Below, piece by piece: positions 31,973-40,958 of a DNA stretch of 64,000 nt. Both the position numbers and the translations under genes were made by a program. Position 1 is the stretch's first letter. Each line of letters opens with the position of its first letter. The notes under the pieces are model-generated. The model saw only the letters and a list, made by a program, of their open reading frames with translations. It made no database searches and was not told the origin of the DNA. Origin of the DNA: Nocardiopsis sp. FR4 (GTDB taxonomy: Bacteria > Actinomycetota > Actinomycetes > Streptosporangiales > Streptosporangiaceae); NCBI RefSeq assembly GCF_009830945.1, contig NZ_VWVV01000027.1, positions 1-64,000 of the forward strand. Reading direction: 5' to 3'.

Positions 31973-32914
31973 ATGGCTACCACCACACAGCGCCTCCTGG
32001 CCGCCACCGCACTCACCACGGCCCTGGCCCTGCCCACACCGGTACACGCCACCACCTACCCCGGCCACACCACCAGCCGCTACGTCCCCCTCACCGACAC
32101 CACCCCCACCCAAGCCCACGAACACGGCTGCGCCGAAGGCCGCACCGGCATCACCGGCCCCCGCATCCTCTTCTTCGGCACCCAGGAAGCCGACGACCGC
32201 CTCCGCGAACCCGGCCGCACCGCCAGCTCCACCACACCCCGCTCCCCCTACAGCAAAGCCGCCCAGTACGCCCACCACTGGGCCCAGGGCTTCACCGAGT
32301 GCCGCACCAACCAGGCCACCACCCACCTGGCCCTGGGCGTCAACAACAAGGAGGACAGCGGCCTCACCGGCACCCACGCCGGACAACGCTGGGCCCACCT
32401 CGTCACCCAGGTCCGCAAGGACTCCACCACCGACGCCGTCACCATCACCACCGCCCTGGACGCCGAACCCTCCTGGTCCACCCCCGCCTGGGCCCGCGAC
32501 TGGCTCGCCGCCTACACCAAAGCCACCACCATCCCCCTCTACGCCGCCAACTCCGCCGACTCCTGCCCCACCACCACCTCCAGCGACTGCGCCAACGGCT
32601 GGAGCCTGGCCGACGTCCACCACATGGCAGGCGGAGGCAACCCCCGCATCCACGTCATCCCGCAGATCTACCGCACCGACGGCATCCAAGCCCGCCAATG
32701 GGCCAACATCAGCCGCTGGGGCCACACCAACACCCGCGACCCCCTCCGCTTCGCCGGAGCCATGTCCCAGCACACCGCCTGCCAACAGCGCAGCTGCACC
32801 AAGACCGACAACACCCCACAACAGGCCTGGACCCAACTCAAGGAAGCCCTCGACGCCCACGAGAGCACCCGCGTCAACACCCTGGGCCCGGCCACCGACA
32901 TGCGCTGGCCCTGA
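31973..32914 (+). CDS. Secreted protein of unknown function
   Basis: A 313-residue protein with a clear Sec signal peptide: RLLAATALTTALALPTPVHA (7-26), cleavage after VHA. The mature part has PRILFFGTQEADDRL, KAAQYAHHWAQGFTECR, THLALGVNNKEDSG and TALDAEPSWSTPAWARDWL. It contains about six cysteines, suggesting disulfides outside the cell. The ALDAEPSW acidic strand end recalls glycoside-hydrolase-like TIM barrels, but I cannot assign a family. The promoter gap is AT-richer (31935-31970), with TAGTCACAATATT before the ATG. Confidence 0.8.
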   Translation: MATTTQRLLAATALTTALALPTPVHATTYPGHTTSRYVPLTDTTPTQAHEHGCAEGRTGITGPRILFFGTQEADDRLREPGRTASSTTPRSPYSKAAQYAHHWAQGFTECRTNQATTHLALGVNNKEDSGLTGTHAGQRWAHLVTQVRKDSTTDAVTITTALDAEPSWSTPAWARDWLAAYTKATTIPLYAANSADSCPTTTSSDCANGWSLADVHHMAGGGNPRIHVIPQIYRTDGIQARQWANISRWGHTNTRDPLRFAGAMSQHTACQQRSCTKTDNTPQQAWTQLKEALDAHESTRVNTLGPATDMRWP

Positions 32915-33134
32915 ACCCCCCACCACACCCCCGCGCACGGCGGGCCCCGCCACCCCGGGCCCGCCACACCCAGACGGCCGCCAACCCCTCCCCAGGCCAC
33001 CCCGGCCACCAACCGCACCGGCACAACCCCCACCCCGCGCCCGCCCACAGGGGAGCCACCACCACCGCGCCCGACCCCCGAACACGACACAATGGACCCC
33101 ACCACACCCGCAGGAACGGAAGAAGCTACCCACC

Positions 33135-34397
33135 ATGGCCACCGCACCCCACCACCGCGCAGGCCGCCTCACCACCCTGGCCTACCTCTTCCTCCTGCTC
33201 TCCCAGAACATCGCAGCCCTCCTCCTGCTCCCCCTCGTCATCGCCTCCGCCGTCCTCACCCTCCTGTGGATCGGCCTGCCCTTCGTCATCCTCACCGGCA
33301 CCCTCCTACGCACCCTCGCCCACAGCCAACGCCGCACCCTCACCCACCTCAACCCCAAACACCCCCTCCCCTTCGCCTACCGCCCCATCCCCCCAGCAGG
33401 CATCACCCGCCGCGGCGCCACCATCATCACCGACCCCGCCACCTGGAAAGACCTCCTCTGGCTCATCTCCGGCGCCGCCAACATCACCCTCATCGCCCTC
33501 CCCCTCACCCTCCTCGCCCACGGCACCCTCCTACTCCTCTTCGCCCTCGGCCTCACCGGCCCCACCCTCTACGACACCTACACACCCACCACCCCCCTCC
33601 AACACCTCCTCCTCCTGGCCCCCGCACTCCTCCTCCTCGCCCTGGGCTACCTCCTCCTCCCCCTCACCACCGACCTCTACCTCCGCTTCAACCGCCTCCT
33701 CCTCTCCCCCTCCGAAAAAGCCCGCCTCACCGCCCGCGTCGCCCACCTGGCCACCAGCCGCGCCAACACCATCGACACCCAGGCCGCCGAAATCCGCCGC
33801 ATCGAACGCGACCTCCACGACGGCGCCCAAGCCCGCCTCGTCGCCCTCGGCATGAACCTCGGCATGGCCGAACAAATCGTCGAACACGACCCCCACACCG
33901 CCCGCGCCCTCCTCACCGAAGCCCGCGAAACCACCCGCCACGCCCTCACCGAACTCCGCGACCTCGTCCGCGGCATCCACCCACCCGTCCTCGTCGAACG
34001 CGGACTGCACGGCGCCGTCCACGCCCTGGCCCTGACCCACCACCTCCCCATCACCGTCACCATCGACCTCAACGGCCGCCCCGCCGACCCCGTCGAGTCC
34101 GCCGCCTACTTCGCCATCGCCGAACTCCTCACCAACACCGCCAAACACGCCCACGCCACCCATGCCTGGGTCCACATCAACCACGGCCGCAACCGCCTCG
34201 TCATCACCGTCGCCGACAACGGCACCGGCGGCGCCAACACCACCGGCAGCGGCCTGACAGGCATCCGCAGACGCCTGGACGCCTTTGATGGCACGATGAA
34301 CCTCACCAGCCCCCCAGGCGGCCCCACCATCGTGACCCTGGAGATCCCGTGCGCGTTGTCATCGCCGAAGACCTTGCCCTCCTCCGAGACGGCCTGA
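33135..34397 (+). CDS. NarL-type sensor histidine kinase
   Basis: A 420-residue membrane sensor. Four hydrophobic segments span about 15-60 (two helices), 108-143 and 155-178, with little extracellular loop, so it likely senses within the membrane. The HisKA_3 dimerisation domain starts at EIRRIERDLHDGAQARLVAL, with phosphorylated His228. The HATPase part has YFAIAELLTNTAKHAHATHA (N box), VADNGTGG and GSGLTGIRRRLDAFDG. ATG 33135 has GGAAGAAG upstream. Its 3' end overlaps the response regulator by 49 bases. Confidence 0.92.
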   Translation: MATAPHHRAGRLTTLAYLFLLLSQNIAALLLLPLVIASAVLTLLWIGLPFVILTGTLLRTLAHSQRRTLTHLNPKHPLPFAYRPIPPAGITRRGATIITDPATWKDLLWLISGAANITLIALPLTLLAHGTLLLLFALGLTGPTLYDTYTPTTPLQHLLLLAPALLLLALGYLLLPLTTDLYLRFNRLLLSPSEKARLTARVAHLATSRANTIDTQAAEIRRIERDLHDGAQARLVALGMNLGMAEQIVEHDPHTARALLTEARETTRHALTELRDLVRGIHPPVLVERGLHGAVHALALTHHLPITVTIDLNGRPADPVESAAYFAIAELLTNTAKHAHATHAWVHINHGRNRLVITVADNGTGGANTTGSGLTGIRRRLDAFDGTMNLTSPPGGPTIVTLEIPCALSSPKTLPSSETA

Positions 34398-34996
34398 TCC
34401 GCCTCCTCCAGGCACACGACTGCACCGTCGTCGCCGCCGTCGACAACGGACCCGACCTCCACACCGCCCTGACCGACCACAAACCCGACGTCGCCGTCGT
34501 CGACGTCCGCCTGCCCCCCACCTTCACCGACGAAGGCCTCCAGGCCGCCATCGCCGCCCGCACCCACATCCCCGGCCTGCCCATCCTCGTGCTCTCCCAG
34601 CACGTCGAACAGCTCTACGCCCGCGAACTCCTCTCCGACGACACCGGCGGCGTCGGCTACCTCCTCAAGGACCGCGTCTTCGACATCGGCCAGTTCATCG
34701 AGGCCGTCCGCCGCGTCGCCGCCGGGGGCACCGCCATGGACCCCGCCGTCATCTCCCAACTCCTCGCCCGCCAGGACTCCACCGGGCCCCTGGCCCAACT
34801 CACCCCCCGCGAACGCGAAGTCCTCTCCGAAATGGCCGAAGGCCGCTCCAACTCCGCCATCGCCGCCCGCCTCTACATCACCGAAAAAGCCGTCAGCAAG
34901 CACATCAACAACATCTTCACCAAACTCGACCTCCCACCCTCCTCCGACGACAGCCGCCGCGTCCTGGCCGTCCTGGCCTACCTCAACGGCCAATAA
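34349..34996 (+). CDS. LuxR/NarL-type response regulator
   Basis: A 215-residue protein. Receiver domain: VVIAEDLALLRDGLIRLL with acidic pocket Glu7/Asp8, phosphoacceptor Asp52 in VAVVDVRLPP, and the Lys switch in GYLLKDRV. The output helix-turn-helix is LTPREREVLSEMAEGRSNSA, then ITEKAVSKHINNIFTKLDL (about 150-190). GTG 34349 lies within the kinase gene, with GGAG six bases upstream, so the pair is translationally coupled. Target genes are unknown; the neighbouring acyl-CoA-synthetase-like gene points the other way. Confidence 0.94.
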   Translation: MRVVIAEDLALLRDGLIRLLQAHDCTVVAAVDNGPDLHTALTDHKPDVAVVDVRLPPTFTDEGLQAAIAARTHIPGLPILVLSQHVEQLYARELLSDDTGGVGYLLKDRVFDIGQFIEAVRRVAAGGTAMDPAVISQLLARQDSTGPLAQLTPREREVLSEMAEGRSNSAIAARLYITEKAVSKHINNIFTKLDLPPSSDDSRRVLAVLAYLNGQ

Positions 34997-35089
34997 CCCC
35001 ACCCCGCACACGACGAAGGCCGCGGCCCCGACCACACCGGCCAGGACCACGGCCCCCAACACCACCCAGGCGCTACCTACACACCCCCG

Positions 35090-37018
35090 CTACTGCTGCT
35101 CACGACGCACCCGGTACAACCCGTCGATCTCCTCCGAGAACGCCCGCAACACCGCCTCACGCCGCAACTCCCCCGACGGCTGCACCAACCCCGACTGCAC
35201 CGTGAACTCATCAGCCAACACATGGAACGACCGCACCGCCAGATGCCGCGGCACACTCCGGTTGGCCTCATACACCAACCCCTGCACCTCGCGCAGCAGA
35301 TCCCGATCCCCCGCGATCTCCTCCGGCGCCATCGACAACGGCCGACCGTTCACCAAACGCCAGTACTCCAACTGGTCACGCACCAACGTCACCAGCGCAC
35401 TCGCGAACGGCCGCCCCTCCACGATCACCAACACCTGACTGATCAGCGGATGAGCACGCAACCGCGCCTCGAACTCCGCTACCAACTCCGCGTCCGTACG
35501 CTCCCGCGACTCACCCGCACCCGCCGCCGCACCACCCTCACCCTCGGGCTCGGCCACCGCCTCCAACGCCGCCACCGCCGGCTTCCGAGCCACGAAACGC
35601 CCCGGCAACGGCGCCGTCGCCGCCTGCGGCCGCACCCGCCCCACCACACTCACCCAACCGTCCGCGTCCACCTCCACCGCGAACCCCGTGGCCAACCACC
35701 CCTCACGGAACGAACCACGGTAGACCTCGCCATCGGTGTCCCCCGCATACCCCAGGAACACCGCACCGCCGCGCACATGCGCCTCACCCTCACGCGAGAC
35801 CCACAACTCCCGCCCGCCCAGGACACGCCCCACCGTCCCCGGCACACGATCCCCCACCGCGCCGGCCGCGAAGACCCCCGCCGTCTCCGCCGTACCGAAC
35901 ACCTGCACCACCGGCACCCCCACACCCCCGAAGAAGGAGTCCAACCGGTCCGACAGGCCACCACCCCAACACACCGCCAGATGCACCCGGCCACCCAGCA
36001 TCTCCCGCACCCGCGCGAACTGCCAGTCATACATCGACCGCGACAACCGCTGCCAGGCACCCTTCTTCGGCGACCGGTCGAACTGCACCGCCGTGTCCAC
36101 CGCCGAGTTGAACGTCCCCAACGAGTCCCACCCCGTCGAACGCGCACTCCCCCGCTCGATCTCGAACACCGTCTCCAGATCCCGCGGCGAACACACCAGC
36201 ACCGTCGGCTTGAACGCCTCCACCTGCCGCAACAACCCGGACGCACCGGCCAGCCCCACCCGCACCCGGGCCACCATGCACGCCACCAACGACGCCAACC
36301 CCGGAATCTGCGACAACGGCAGATCCAACAGCGTGCTCGCCCGTCCCGCGGGCAACTCCGACACCCGCGGCCACATCCGATCCACCAGATCCGCCGCCGA
36401 GGACAACAACGCCCCGTGCGAGAGCACCACACCCCGCGTCAACCGCGACACCGTCGTGAACGGGTACAGCACCACCGCCACGTCCTCGGCCATCGCCGAG
36501 TCCCGCCGAAACCGCACCGACGAGGCGTCCATGTACGCGCCCAGACGCACCACGTCGTCCAACCCCGTGTCCAACGGCCACACCCGGCCCAGGTCCGGCA
36601 GCTCCCGCTGCAGACCCTGCACCACGTTCAGCAGCCGCTCCCCCTGGACCACCGCCACCGCCGGACGGGTCTGCCGCACCACGTGCGCCACACGCTCCGC
36701 CGACGCCGACCTCGGCAACGGGACCAGCACCGCCCGCACCGACCACACCGCGAACGCCAGCCGCACCCACTCCTGGTGCGACCCCGACACCACCAGAACC
36801 CGGTCGCCCTCACCCACACCAGCCGCGACCAGCCCCTTGGCGAGCGACGTCACCTCCGTCGCGAACCCACCGGACGTCACCCGCTCCCAGCGGCCCCGCT
36901 CCCCGCGCACCGAGAACACCTCGGTGTGCGGATCCTCGGTCGCCACCTCATAGACCAGGTCACTCAACCCGGAAAGACCCCGAGCCCACGTACCAGGAGT
37001 GAAACTCGGCTCGCCCAT
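35090..37018 (-). CDS. Acyl-CoA synthetase-like protein with degenerate catalytic motifs
   Basis: A 642-residue protein of the AMP-forming ligase (ANL) fold. The overall layout fits long-chain acyl-CoA synthetases: SGGFATEVTSLAKGLVAAGV near 50-70, VQVFGTAETAG as the A5-like YGxTE, SFREGWLATGFAVEVDADGW as A7-like, and the C-terminal domain VLVIVEGRPFASALVTLVRD. But the phosphate-binding A3 motif (YTSGTTGxPKG) reads YPFTTVSRLTRG (185-196), and the A10 lysine segment reads SGLVQPSGELRRE, without the usual catalytic Lys. It is therefore probably not a normal ligase. ATG 37018 follows AGAGGA. Confidence 0.82.
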   Translation of the reverse strand: MGEPSFTPGTWARGLSGLSDLVYEVATEDPHTEVFSVRGERGRWERVTSGGFATEVTSLAKGLVAAGVGEGDRVLVVSGSHQEWVRLAFAVWSVRAVLVPLPRSASAERVAHVVRQTRPAVAVVQGERLLNVVQGLQRELPDLGRVWPLDTGLDDVVRLGAYMDASSVRFRRDSAMAEDVAVVLYPFTTVSRLTRGVVLSHGALLSSAADLVDRMWPRVSELPAGRASTLLDLPLSQIPGLASLVACMVARVRVGLAGASGLLRQVEAFKPTVLVCSPRDLETVFEIERGSARSTGWDSLGTFNSAVDTAVQFDRSPKKGAWQRLSRSMYDWQFARVREMLGGRVHLAVCWGGGLSDRLDSFFGGVGVPVVQVFGTAETAGVFAAGAVGDRVPGTVGRVLGGRELWVSREGEAHVRGGAVFLGYAGDTDGEVYRGSFREGWLATGFAVEVDADGWVSVVGRVRPQAATAPLPGRFVARKPAVAALEAVAEPEGEGGAAAGAGESRERTDAELVAEFEARLRAHPLISQVLVIVEGRPFASALVTLVRDQLEYWRLVNGRPLSMAPEEIAGDRDLLREVQGLVYEANRSVPRHLAVRSFHVLADEFTVQSGLVQPSGELRREAVLRAFSEEIDGLYRVRREQQ

Positions 37019-37153
37019 ACCCACTCATCCTCTGCCACATCGGAAGGCGGTCCACCGGACCACCTCAATCGGGGAATTGCGACCTACTGTGCCCATTTCC
37101 CCAAGACACGGCAACCCGGAACGGCGAACCACAAACCCCAGGCCGCGGTGGGG

Positions 37154-38425
37154 TCATCCCACCTTCGAACGCACAGACCACACGAAAGCCAGCAACGACA
37201 GCCCCGCCGCCGACGCCATCACCACCGACATACTCACCAACGACGGCTCCCCCGTCGCCGTCATCCCCGCCAACACCGCCACACCGCCGCCCAACGCGAA
37301 CTGCAACGCACCCATCAACGCCGAGGCCGTACCCGCCACCGACGCCGGCTGGCCATCCAACGCCGTCACCGTCGCGTTCGGCATGATGAACCCGACGCTG
37401 AACATCATCAGCGCCAACAACGCCACGACCATCCACAGAGCGGCCACACCCAACAGCGCCACCGCCACCAGCACCACCACCGAGACCAGAGCCAACCCCA
37501 GCCCCAGACCCAACCGCCGCAACGTCTCCACACGGCCCACCAACAGCCCGTTCACCTGCGTACCCGCCATCATCCCCAGCGCGTTCACCGCGAACAGACC
37601 CGCGTACGCCTGCGGCGAAGCCCCGAACTCCGTCTGCGACACGAACGAGAACGCCGACACGTACGTGAACAGCATCCCGAAACTCAATCCCAACGTCAGC
37701 ACCGGCCCCACGAACCGCGGCTGACGCAGCAACCCGGCCACCGTCCCCGCCAGCGCACGCGGACCCTGACGACGACGCTCACCCGCGGGCAGACTCTCCG
37801 GCAGCCACCCCCACACCAACACCAGGCTCAACGCCGACATCCCCGCCAGCACCCAAAAACTCAACTGCCACGGACCCACCAGCAACAACTGCGCCCCCAG
37901 CAACGGAGCCAACAGCGGAGCCAGCATCATCACCAACGCCAGACGCGAGAAGAACCGCACCGCGTCATCGCCCTTGAACAGGTCACGCACCACCGCACGC
38001 GAGATCACCGCACCCGCGGCACCCGCCACACCCTGCACGAACCGCAACACGATGAACACCGTCACGTCGGGCACGAACACACACAGCACCGACGCCACCG
38101 TGAACACCGCCACGCCCACCAGCAACGGCCCACGACGCCCCCAGGCGTCACTCATCGGACCGATCACCAACTGCCCCAGGGCCAACCCCAGCATCATCGC
38201 GGTCAGCGTCAGCTGCACCCGCGCCTCACTCGTCCCCAGGTCACCCGTGATCTGCGGAAAAGCCGGAAGATACATGTCGGTCGCCAACGGCCCGGTCGCC
38301 GCCAGCACACCCAACACCAGCACCAACAACGCGACCGCACCACGCGAGGGAGACCAGGAACGCGCCGGAACCGACTCGACCTCCCCCTGCTCAGGGGCCG
38401 TGGCGGGGGAATTCACAGACTGCAC
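37154..38425 (-). CDS. Bcr/CflA-family drug-efflux MFS transporter
   Basis: About 423 residues with 12 predicted helices. Helix 1 reads LVLVLGVLAATGPLATDMYL, and PAFPQITGDLGTSEARVQLT is the Bcr/CflA hallmark. GQLVIGPMSDAWGRRGPLLV is the MFS A motif, and FVQGVAGAAGAVISRAVVRD a C-like motif in helix 5. The family exports drugs such as chloramphenicol, bicyclomycin or sulfonamides by proton antiport; the substrate here is unknown. GTG 38425 has GGAG six bases upstream; GTG 38431 is an alternative. It lies 135 bases upstream of the ligase-like gene in the same direction. Confidence 0.9.
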   Translation of the reverse strand: MQSVNSPATAPEQGEVESVPARSWSPSRGAVALLVLVLGVLAATGPLATDMYLPAFPQITGDLGTSEARVQLTLTAMMLGLALGQLVIGPMSDAWGRRGPLLVGVAVFTVASVLCVFVPDVTVFIVLRFVQGVAGAAGAVISRAVVRDLFKGDDAVRFFSRLALVMMLAPLLAPLLGAQLLLVGPWQLSFWVLAGMSALSLVLVWGWLPESLPAGERRRQGPRALAGTVAGLLRQPRFVGPVLTLGLSFGMLFTYVSAFSFVSQTEFGASPQAYAGLFAVNALGMMAGTQVNGLLVGRVETLRRLGLGLGLALVSVVVLVAVALLGVAALWMVVALLALMMFSVGFIMPNATVTALDGQPASVAGTASALMGALQFALGGGVAVLAGMTATGEPSLVSMSVVMASAAGLSLLAFVWSVRSKVG

Positions 38426-38569
38426 AGGCACTCCAGTACGCGAACGGGAAAGGGCCGCCCGGGAGAGCTCCCAGACGGTGGGGACCACTTCATACCAACA
38501 CCCCCGCCCCGCCCTTCGCCTCCCCTTTAACCGACCCAATGCCTGTGATGTCCGTTACGACCCACAGTG

Positions 38570-38998
38570 TTACCGCACGAGCCGGTCCAGCAACCGCCCG
38601 ACCTCCGCCTCCGGATCCTCCGTCAACCCGCCATGGATGGGCCCCGGCTGCACGATCGTGCTCCGCGGCGCCGTCAGCCACCGGAACCGCTGCCCCGGCC
38701 GCTCACGACCGGCCGCACCCGCCCCCGCACCACCACGACAGGTCACCTCCACCGCCTCCAGCGCACGCCGCACACCCGCCACGTCCACCCCCGGATCCAC
38801 AGCCAGCAGACGGCCCTCGTCCAACGCCACCCGCGCCGCCAAAAACCCGCGCTCCTGGCAGTACACGATCACCCCGGCGTTCACACACTCACCGCGCTCC
38901 AACCGCGGCACCACCCGCAACAACGCGTACTCGAACACCGCACGCTCGCGCACCTCACCCACACGCCCGGTCCGCACCGCCTCGCTGTAACGCCTCAC
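38570..38998 (-). CDS. DUF3037 protein coupled to a HipA-family kinase
   Basis: About 142 residues. RERAVFEYALLRVVPRLERG, then ECVNAGVIVYCQERGFLAAR (the DUF3037 core), and LDEGRLLAVDPGVDVAGVRR. GQRFRWLTAPRSTIVQPGPI, HGGLTEDPEAEV closes the domain. Its GTG start overlaps the stop of the HipA-like gene in a GTGA junction, so translation is coupled. DUF3037 genes are repeatedly found next to HipA-family kinases (family knowledge); the function of the pair is not established. Length equals the family norm. Confidence 0.88.
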   Translation of the reverse strand: MRRYSEAVRTGRVGEVRERAVFEYALLRVVPRLERGECVNAGVIVYCQERGFLAARVALDEGRLLAVDPGVDVAGVRRALEAVEVTCRGGAGAGAAGRERPGQRFRWLTAPRSTIVQPGPIHGGLTEDPEAEVGRLLDRLVR

Positions 38999-39762
38999 GC
39001 CGCCACCTCCGGCAGCCAGGAACGGTCGGCCGCCCGGCGCAGCAGGTAGTCCACATAGGCCTCGCGGACCTGCTCGGCTGAGTCGAACCCCGGCTCGTCC
39101 ACCAACCACTCATCGGGTACCAGGCCCACCACCCGACGCAGCAGGCCCTCCTCCACCAGCGGCGCCAGAGCGGCGTCCGCAGCCGCCAGGTCCGGGGAGG
39201 CGGCCGAGAGCACGTGGTCGGAGGCGTCGTAGGCACGGTGCACGAACCGGTCGGCGTTGGCCCAGTTGTGGTGGAAGATCAGGGTGGCACCGTGGTCGAT
39301 CAGGTAGGGCTCACCGTGCCACACCAGCATGTTCGGGTTGCGCCAGGAGCGGTCCACGTTGCCGGTCAGTGCGTCGAACCACAGCACCCGCCCGGCGAAG
39401 TCCGCGTCCACCCCGAAGGCCAGCGGGTCGAAACCGAGCGAGCCCGGCAGGAAGTCCATGCCCAGGTTGAGCCCGCCGCTGGCCCGCAGCAGCTCCTGCA
39501 CCTCCTGGTCGGGCTCGCTGCGGCCGATCACCGCGTCGAACTCGGCCAGGACCAGCTCGGGCACCGGCAGCCCCAGGGCCCGGCCCAGCTCACCGGAGAC
39601 CACCTCGGCCACGAGCGTCTTGCGCCCCTGGCCCGCCCCGACGAACTTGACCACGTACATCCCCAGGTCATCGGCCTCGACCAACCCCGGGAGCGAACCT
39701 CCTTCGCGCAACGGCAGCACGTACCGCGTCGCGACAACCTTTCTCAGCACGCCGACCAGCAT
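38995..39762 (-). CDS. HipA-family kinase (HipB-less, DUF3037-linked type)
   Basis: A 255-residue, single-domain HipA-like kinase, shorter than HipA (about 440). GMYVVKFVGAGQGRKTLVAE holds the ATP-binding lysine. FDALTGNVDRSWRNPNMLVW is the catalytic loop (N...D...NxxN) and YLIDHGATLIFHHNW the metal-binding DHG. No HipB-like HTH gene is adjacent; the partner is DUF3037. A toxin role is therefore doubtful. ATG 39762 gives MLVGVLRKVVATRYVLPL, the usual start of this subgroup. The gene is first in a two-gene operon transcribed leftward from the AT-rich gap. Confidence 0.87.
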   Translation of the reverse strand: MLVGVLRKVVATRYVLPLREGGSLPGLVEADDLGMYVVKFVGAGQGRKTLVAEVVSGELGRALGLPVPELVLAEFDAVIGRSEPDQEVQELLRASGGLNLGMDFLPGSLGFDPLAFGVDADFAGRVLWFDALTGNVDRSWRNPNMLVWHGEPYLIDHGATLIFHHNWANADRFVHRAYDASDHVLSAASPDLAAADAALAPLVEEGLLRRVVGLVPDEWLVDEPGFDSAEQVREAYVDYLLRRAADRSWLPEVAA

Positions 39763-40099
39763 AGGCACCGCCGAGACCACGCCCCCGCCGCCCCGGCCGC
39801 CACCCTCTGAACCGCACGCAGCCGCGCGCGTCCACCCCGTCCACCCCGGAACCCCCTTCCGCCCTCACACGCCCGCTAACGAACGCTGAACACGTTTCAG
39901 CCCCCTGCCCCCATCAGCGCGACACGCCGACTGCCCCACGACCCCTGAATCCTGAAATGCGGGCGGCGTAGCCGCACCTCTTATTATTTTTCTTTCTTCT
40001 CTTTTTAAAAAAGAGAACAGACACCTTTACGACGTAGATTTCTAGATGACGAAGAAGGGGCCCGGCCGGAACGACCGGGCCCGCACACACAAAACCGCG
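39763..40099. other. 340-base gene-free region with an AT-rich island
   Basis: A hairpin GCTGAA-CACGT-TTCAGC lies at 39885-39901. From 39979 to about 40050 the sequence becomes extremely AT-rich for this genome (runs such as TTATTATTTTTC). It includes the palindrome TCTCTTTTT/AAAAAGAGA (39998-40016, one central A). The gap also holds the promoter of the HipA-like operon on one side. No coding frame is supported. Confidence 0.7.
40058..40082. terminator. Hairpin after the membrane pseudokinase-like gene
   Basis: GGGCCCGG (40058-40065) pairs with CCGGGCCC (40075-40082) over a 9-base loop, just past the stop of the leftward gene at 40100. Likely its terminator. Confidence 0.65.
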
Positions 40100-40810
40100 C
40101 TAGAGGTTGTCCTCCGGACGGTCCCCCCACTCCCCATCGCCCTCACCCGGCGTGGGCACCACGGGCGTGGAGGGACTCCCCTCCCCGTCCTCCTCCTGCG
40201 GGCTCGTCCCCTCCCCCGGCTGCCCCTCCGGGCCCTCCTGCGACTCCGAGGAGGGCGCGCTCCCCGGCATCTCCGGCGGCGGGAACTGCAACATCCACCA
40301 GTACAGCAGCGACACCAACAGCAGGAGCAGTACCAGCACCAGGCCCAACCCGCCGATGAGCCACCAGTTCCCCCGCCCCGCGGCCACCGCGCTCTCCCGG
40401 CGCTCCGCCCAGGGCGCCCAGCGCACCGCAGCCGCCCCACGCGACCCCGCCCAGTGCGGCATCACCACCGGGCCGCGCGCGGCCACCCGGCCCTCCCGGG
40501 CCGCCGCCGACAGGAACTCCTCCACCCGCGCCGGACCCCCGTGCGGCACCGCCACCCACAGCGCCGAACGCCCGTGGGTGCGGGCCGCCACCACCTCCGG
40601 GCTCTCCCGCACCGCCTCGGCGAAACGCTCGCGAGCCGCGCCGTCACCGGTCGCCCCCGAGTCCAGGACCGCCACGCTCACCTCGTTGCCCGCACCGTCC
40701 CGGCCCAGGTAGACCACCCCCAGGGAGGAGTCGCGCAGCCGCCCCACCAGACGGTAGCCGCCCAGCTGGCGCGGGTCGCCCTCGTTCAACCCCATCGTGG
40801 GAACCGCCAT
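40100..40810 (-). CDS. Membrane protein with a truncated protein-kinase-like N-lobe
   Basis: A 236-residue protein. Residues 12-50 (DPRQLGGYRLVGRLRDSSLG, then VVYLGRDGAGNEVSVAVLD) copy the opening of actinobacterial PknB-type kinases: GYRL, a glycine-rich-like loop and VYLGR. The invariant VAVK lysine is replaced (AVLD). There is no HRD or DFG region; instead a transmembrane helix follows at about 149-174 (WWLIGGLGLVLVLLLLLVSL), then a Pro/Glu/Ser-rich tail of about 60 residues. It cannot be an active kinase. It may present an outside tail while the N-lobe binds cytoplasmic partners. AGGGAGGAAC gives a strong start. It is divergent from moxR. Confidence 0.75.
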   Translation of the reverse strand: MAVPTMGLNEGDPRQLGGYRLVGRLRDSSLGVVYLGRDGAGNEVSVAVLDSGATGDGAARERFAEAVRESPEVVAARTHGRSALWVAVPHGGPARVEEFLSAAAREGRVAARGPVVMPHWAGSRGAAAVRWAPWAERRESAVAAGRGNWWLIGGLGLVLVLLLLLVSLLYWWMLQFPPPEMPGSAPSSESQEGPEGQPGEGTSPQEEDGEGSPSTPVVPTPGEGDGEWGDRPEDNL

Positions 40811-40958
40811 GTTCCTCCCTCTCTCCCCGTCCCAACCGCCCGCTTCGCCGCGTTGTGTACCGGACCGGCGCCCGCGAAGCGGGTAGTGTCACCACAGGTG
40901 AGTGATCCACAACCTATCCGGTGCCCCGAGGCGGGGTCCCCGGTCAGGAAGGCGGGAC

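Noticed and set aside
35222-38530. An 1100-codon plus-strand frame over the ligase-like and MFS genes
   Set aside because: His/Arg/Pro/Gln-rich with no motif; both minus-strand genes have family motifs, starts and ribosome sites.
38570-39762. HipBA toxin-antitoxin module
   Set aside because: No HTH antitoxin is present; the kinase is the short DUF3037-linked type.
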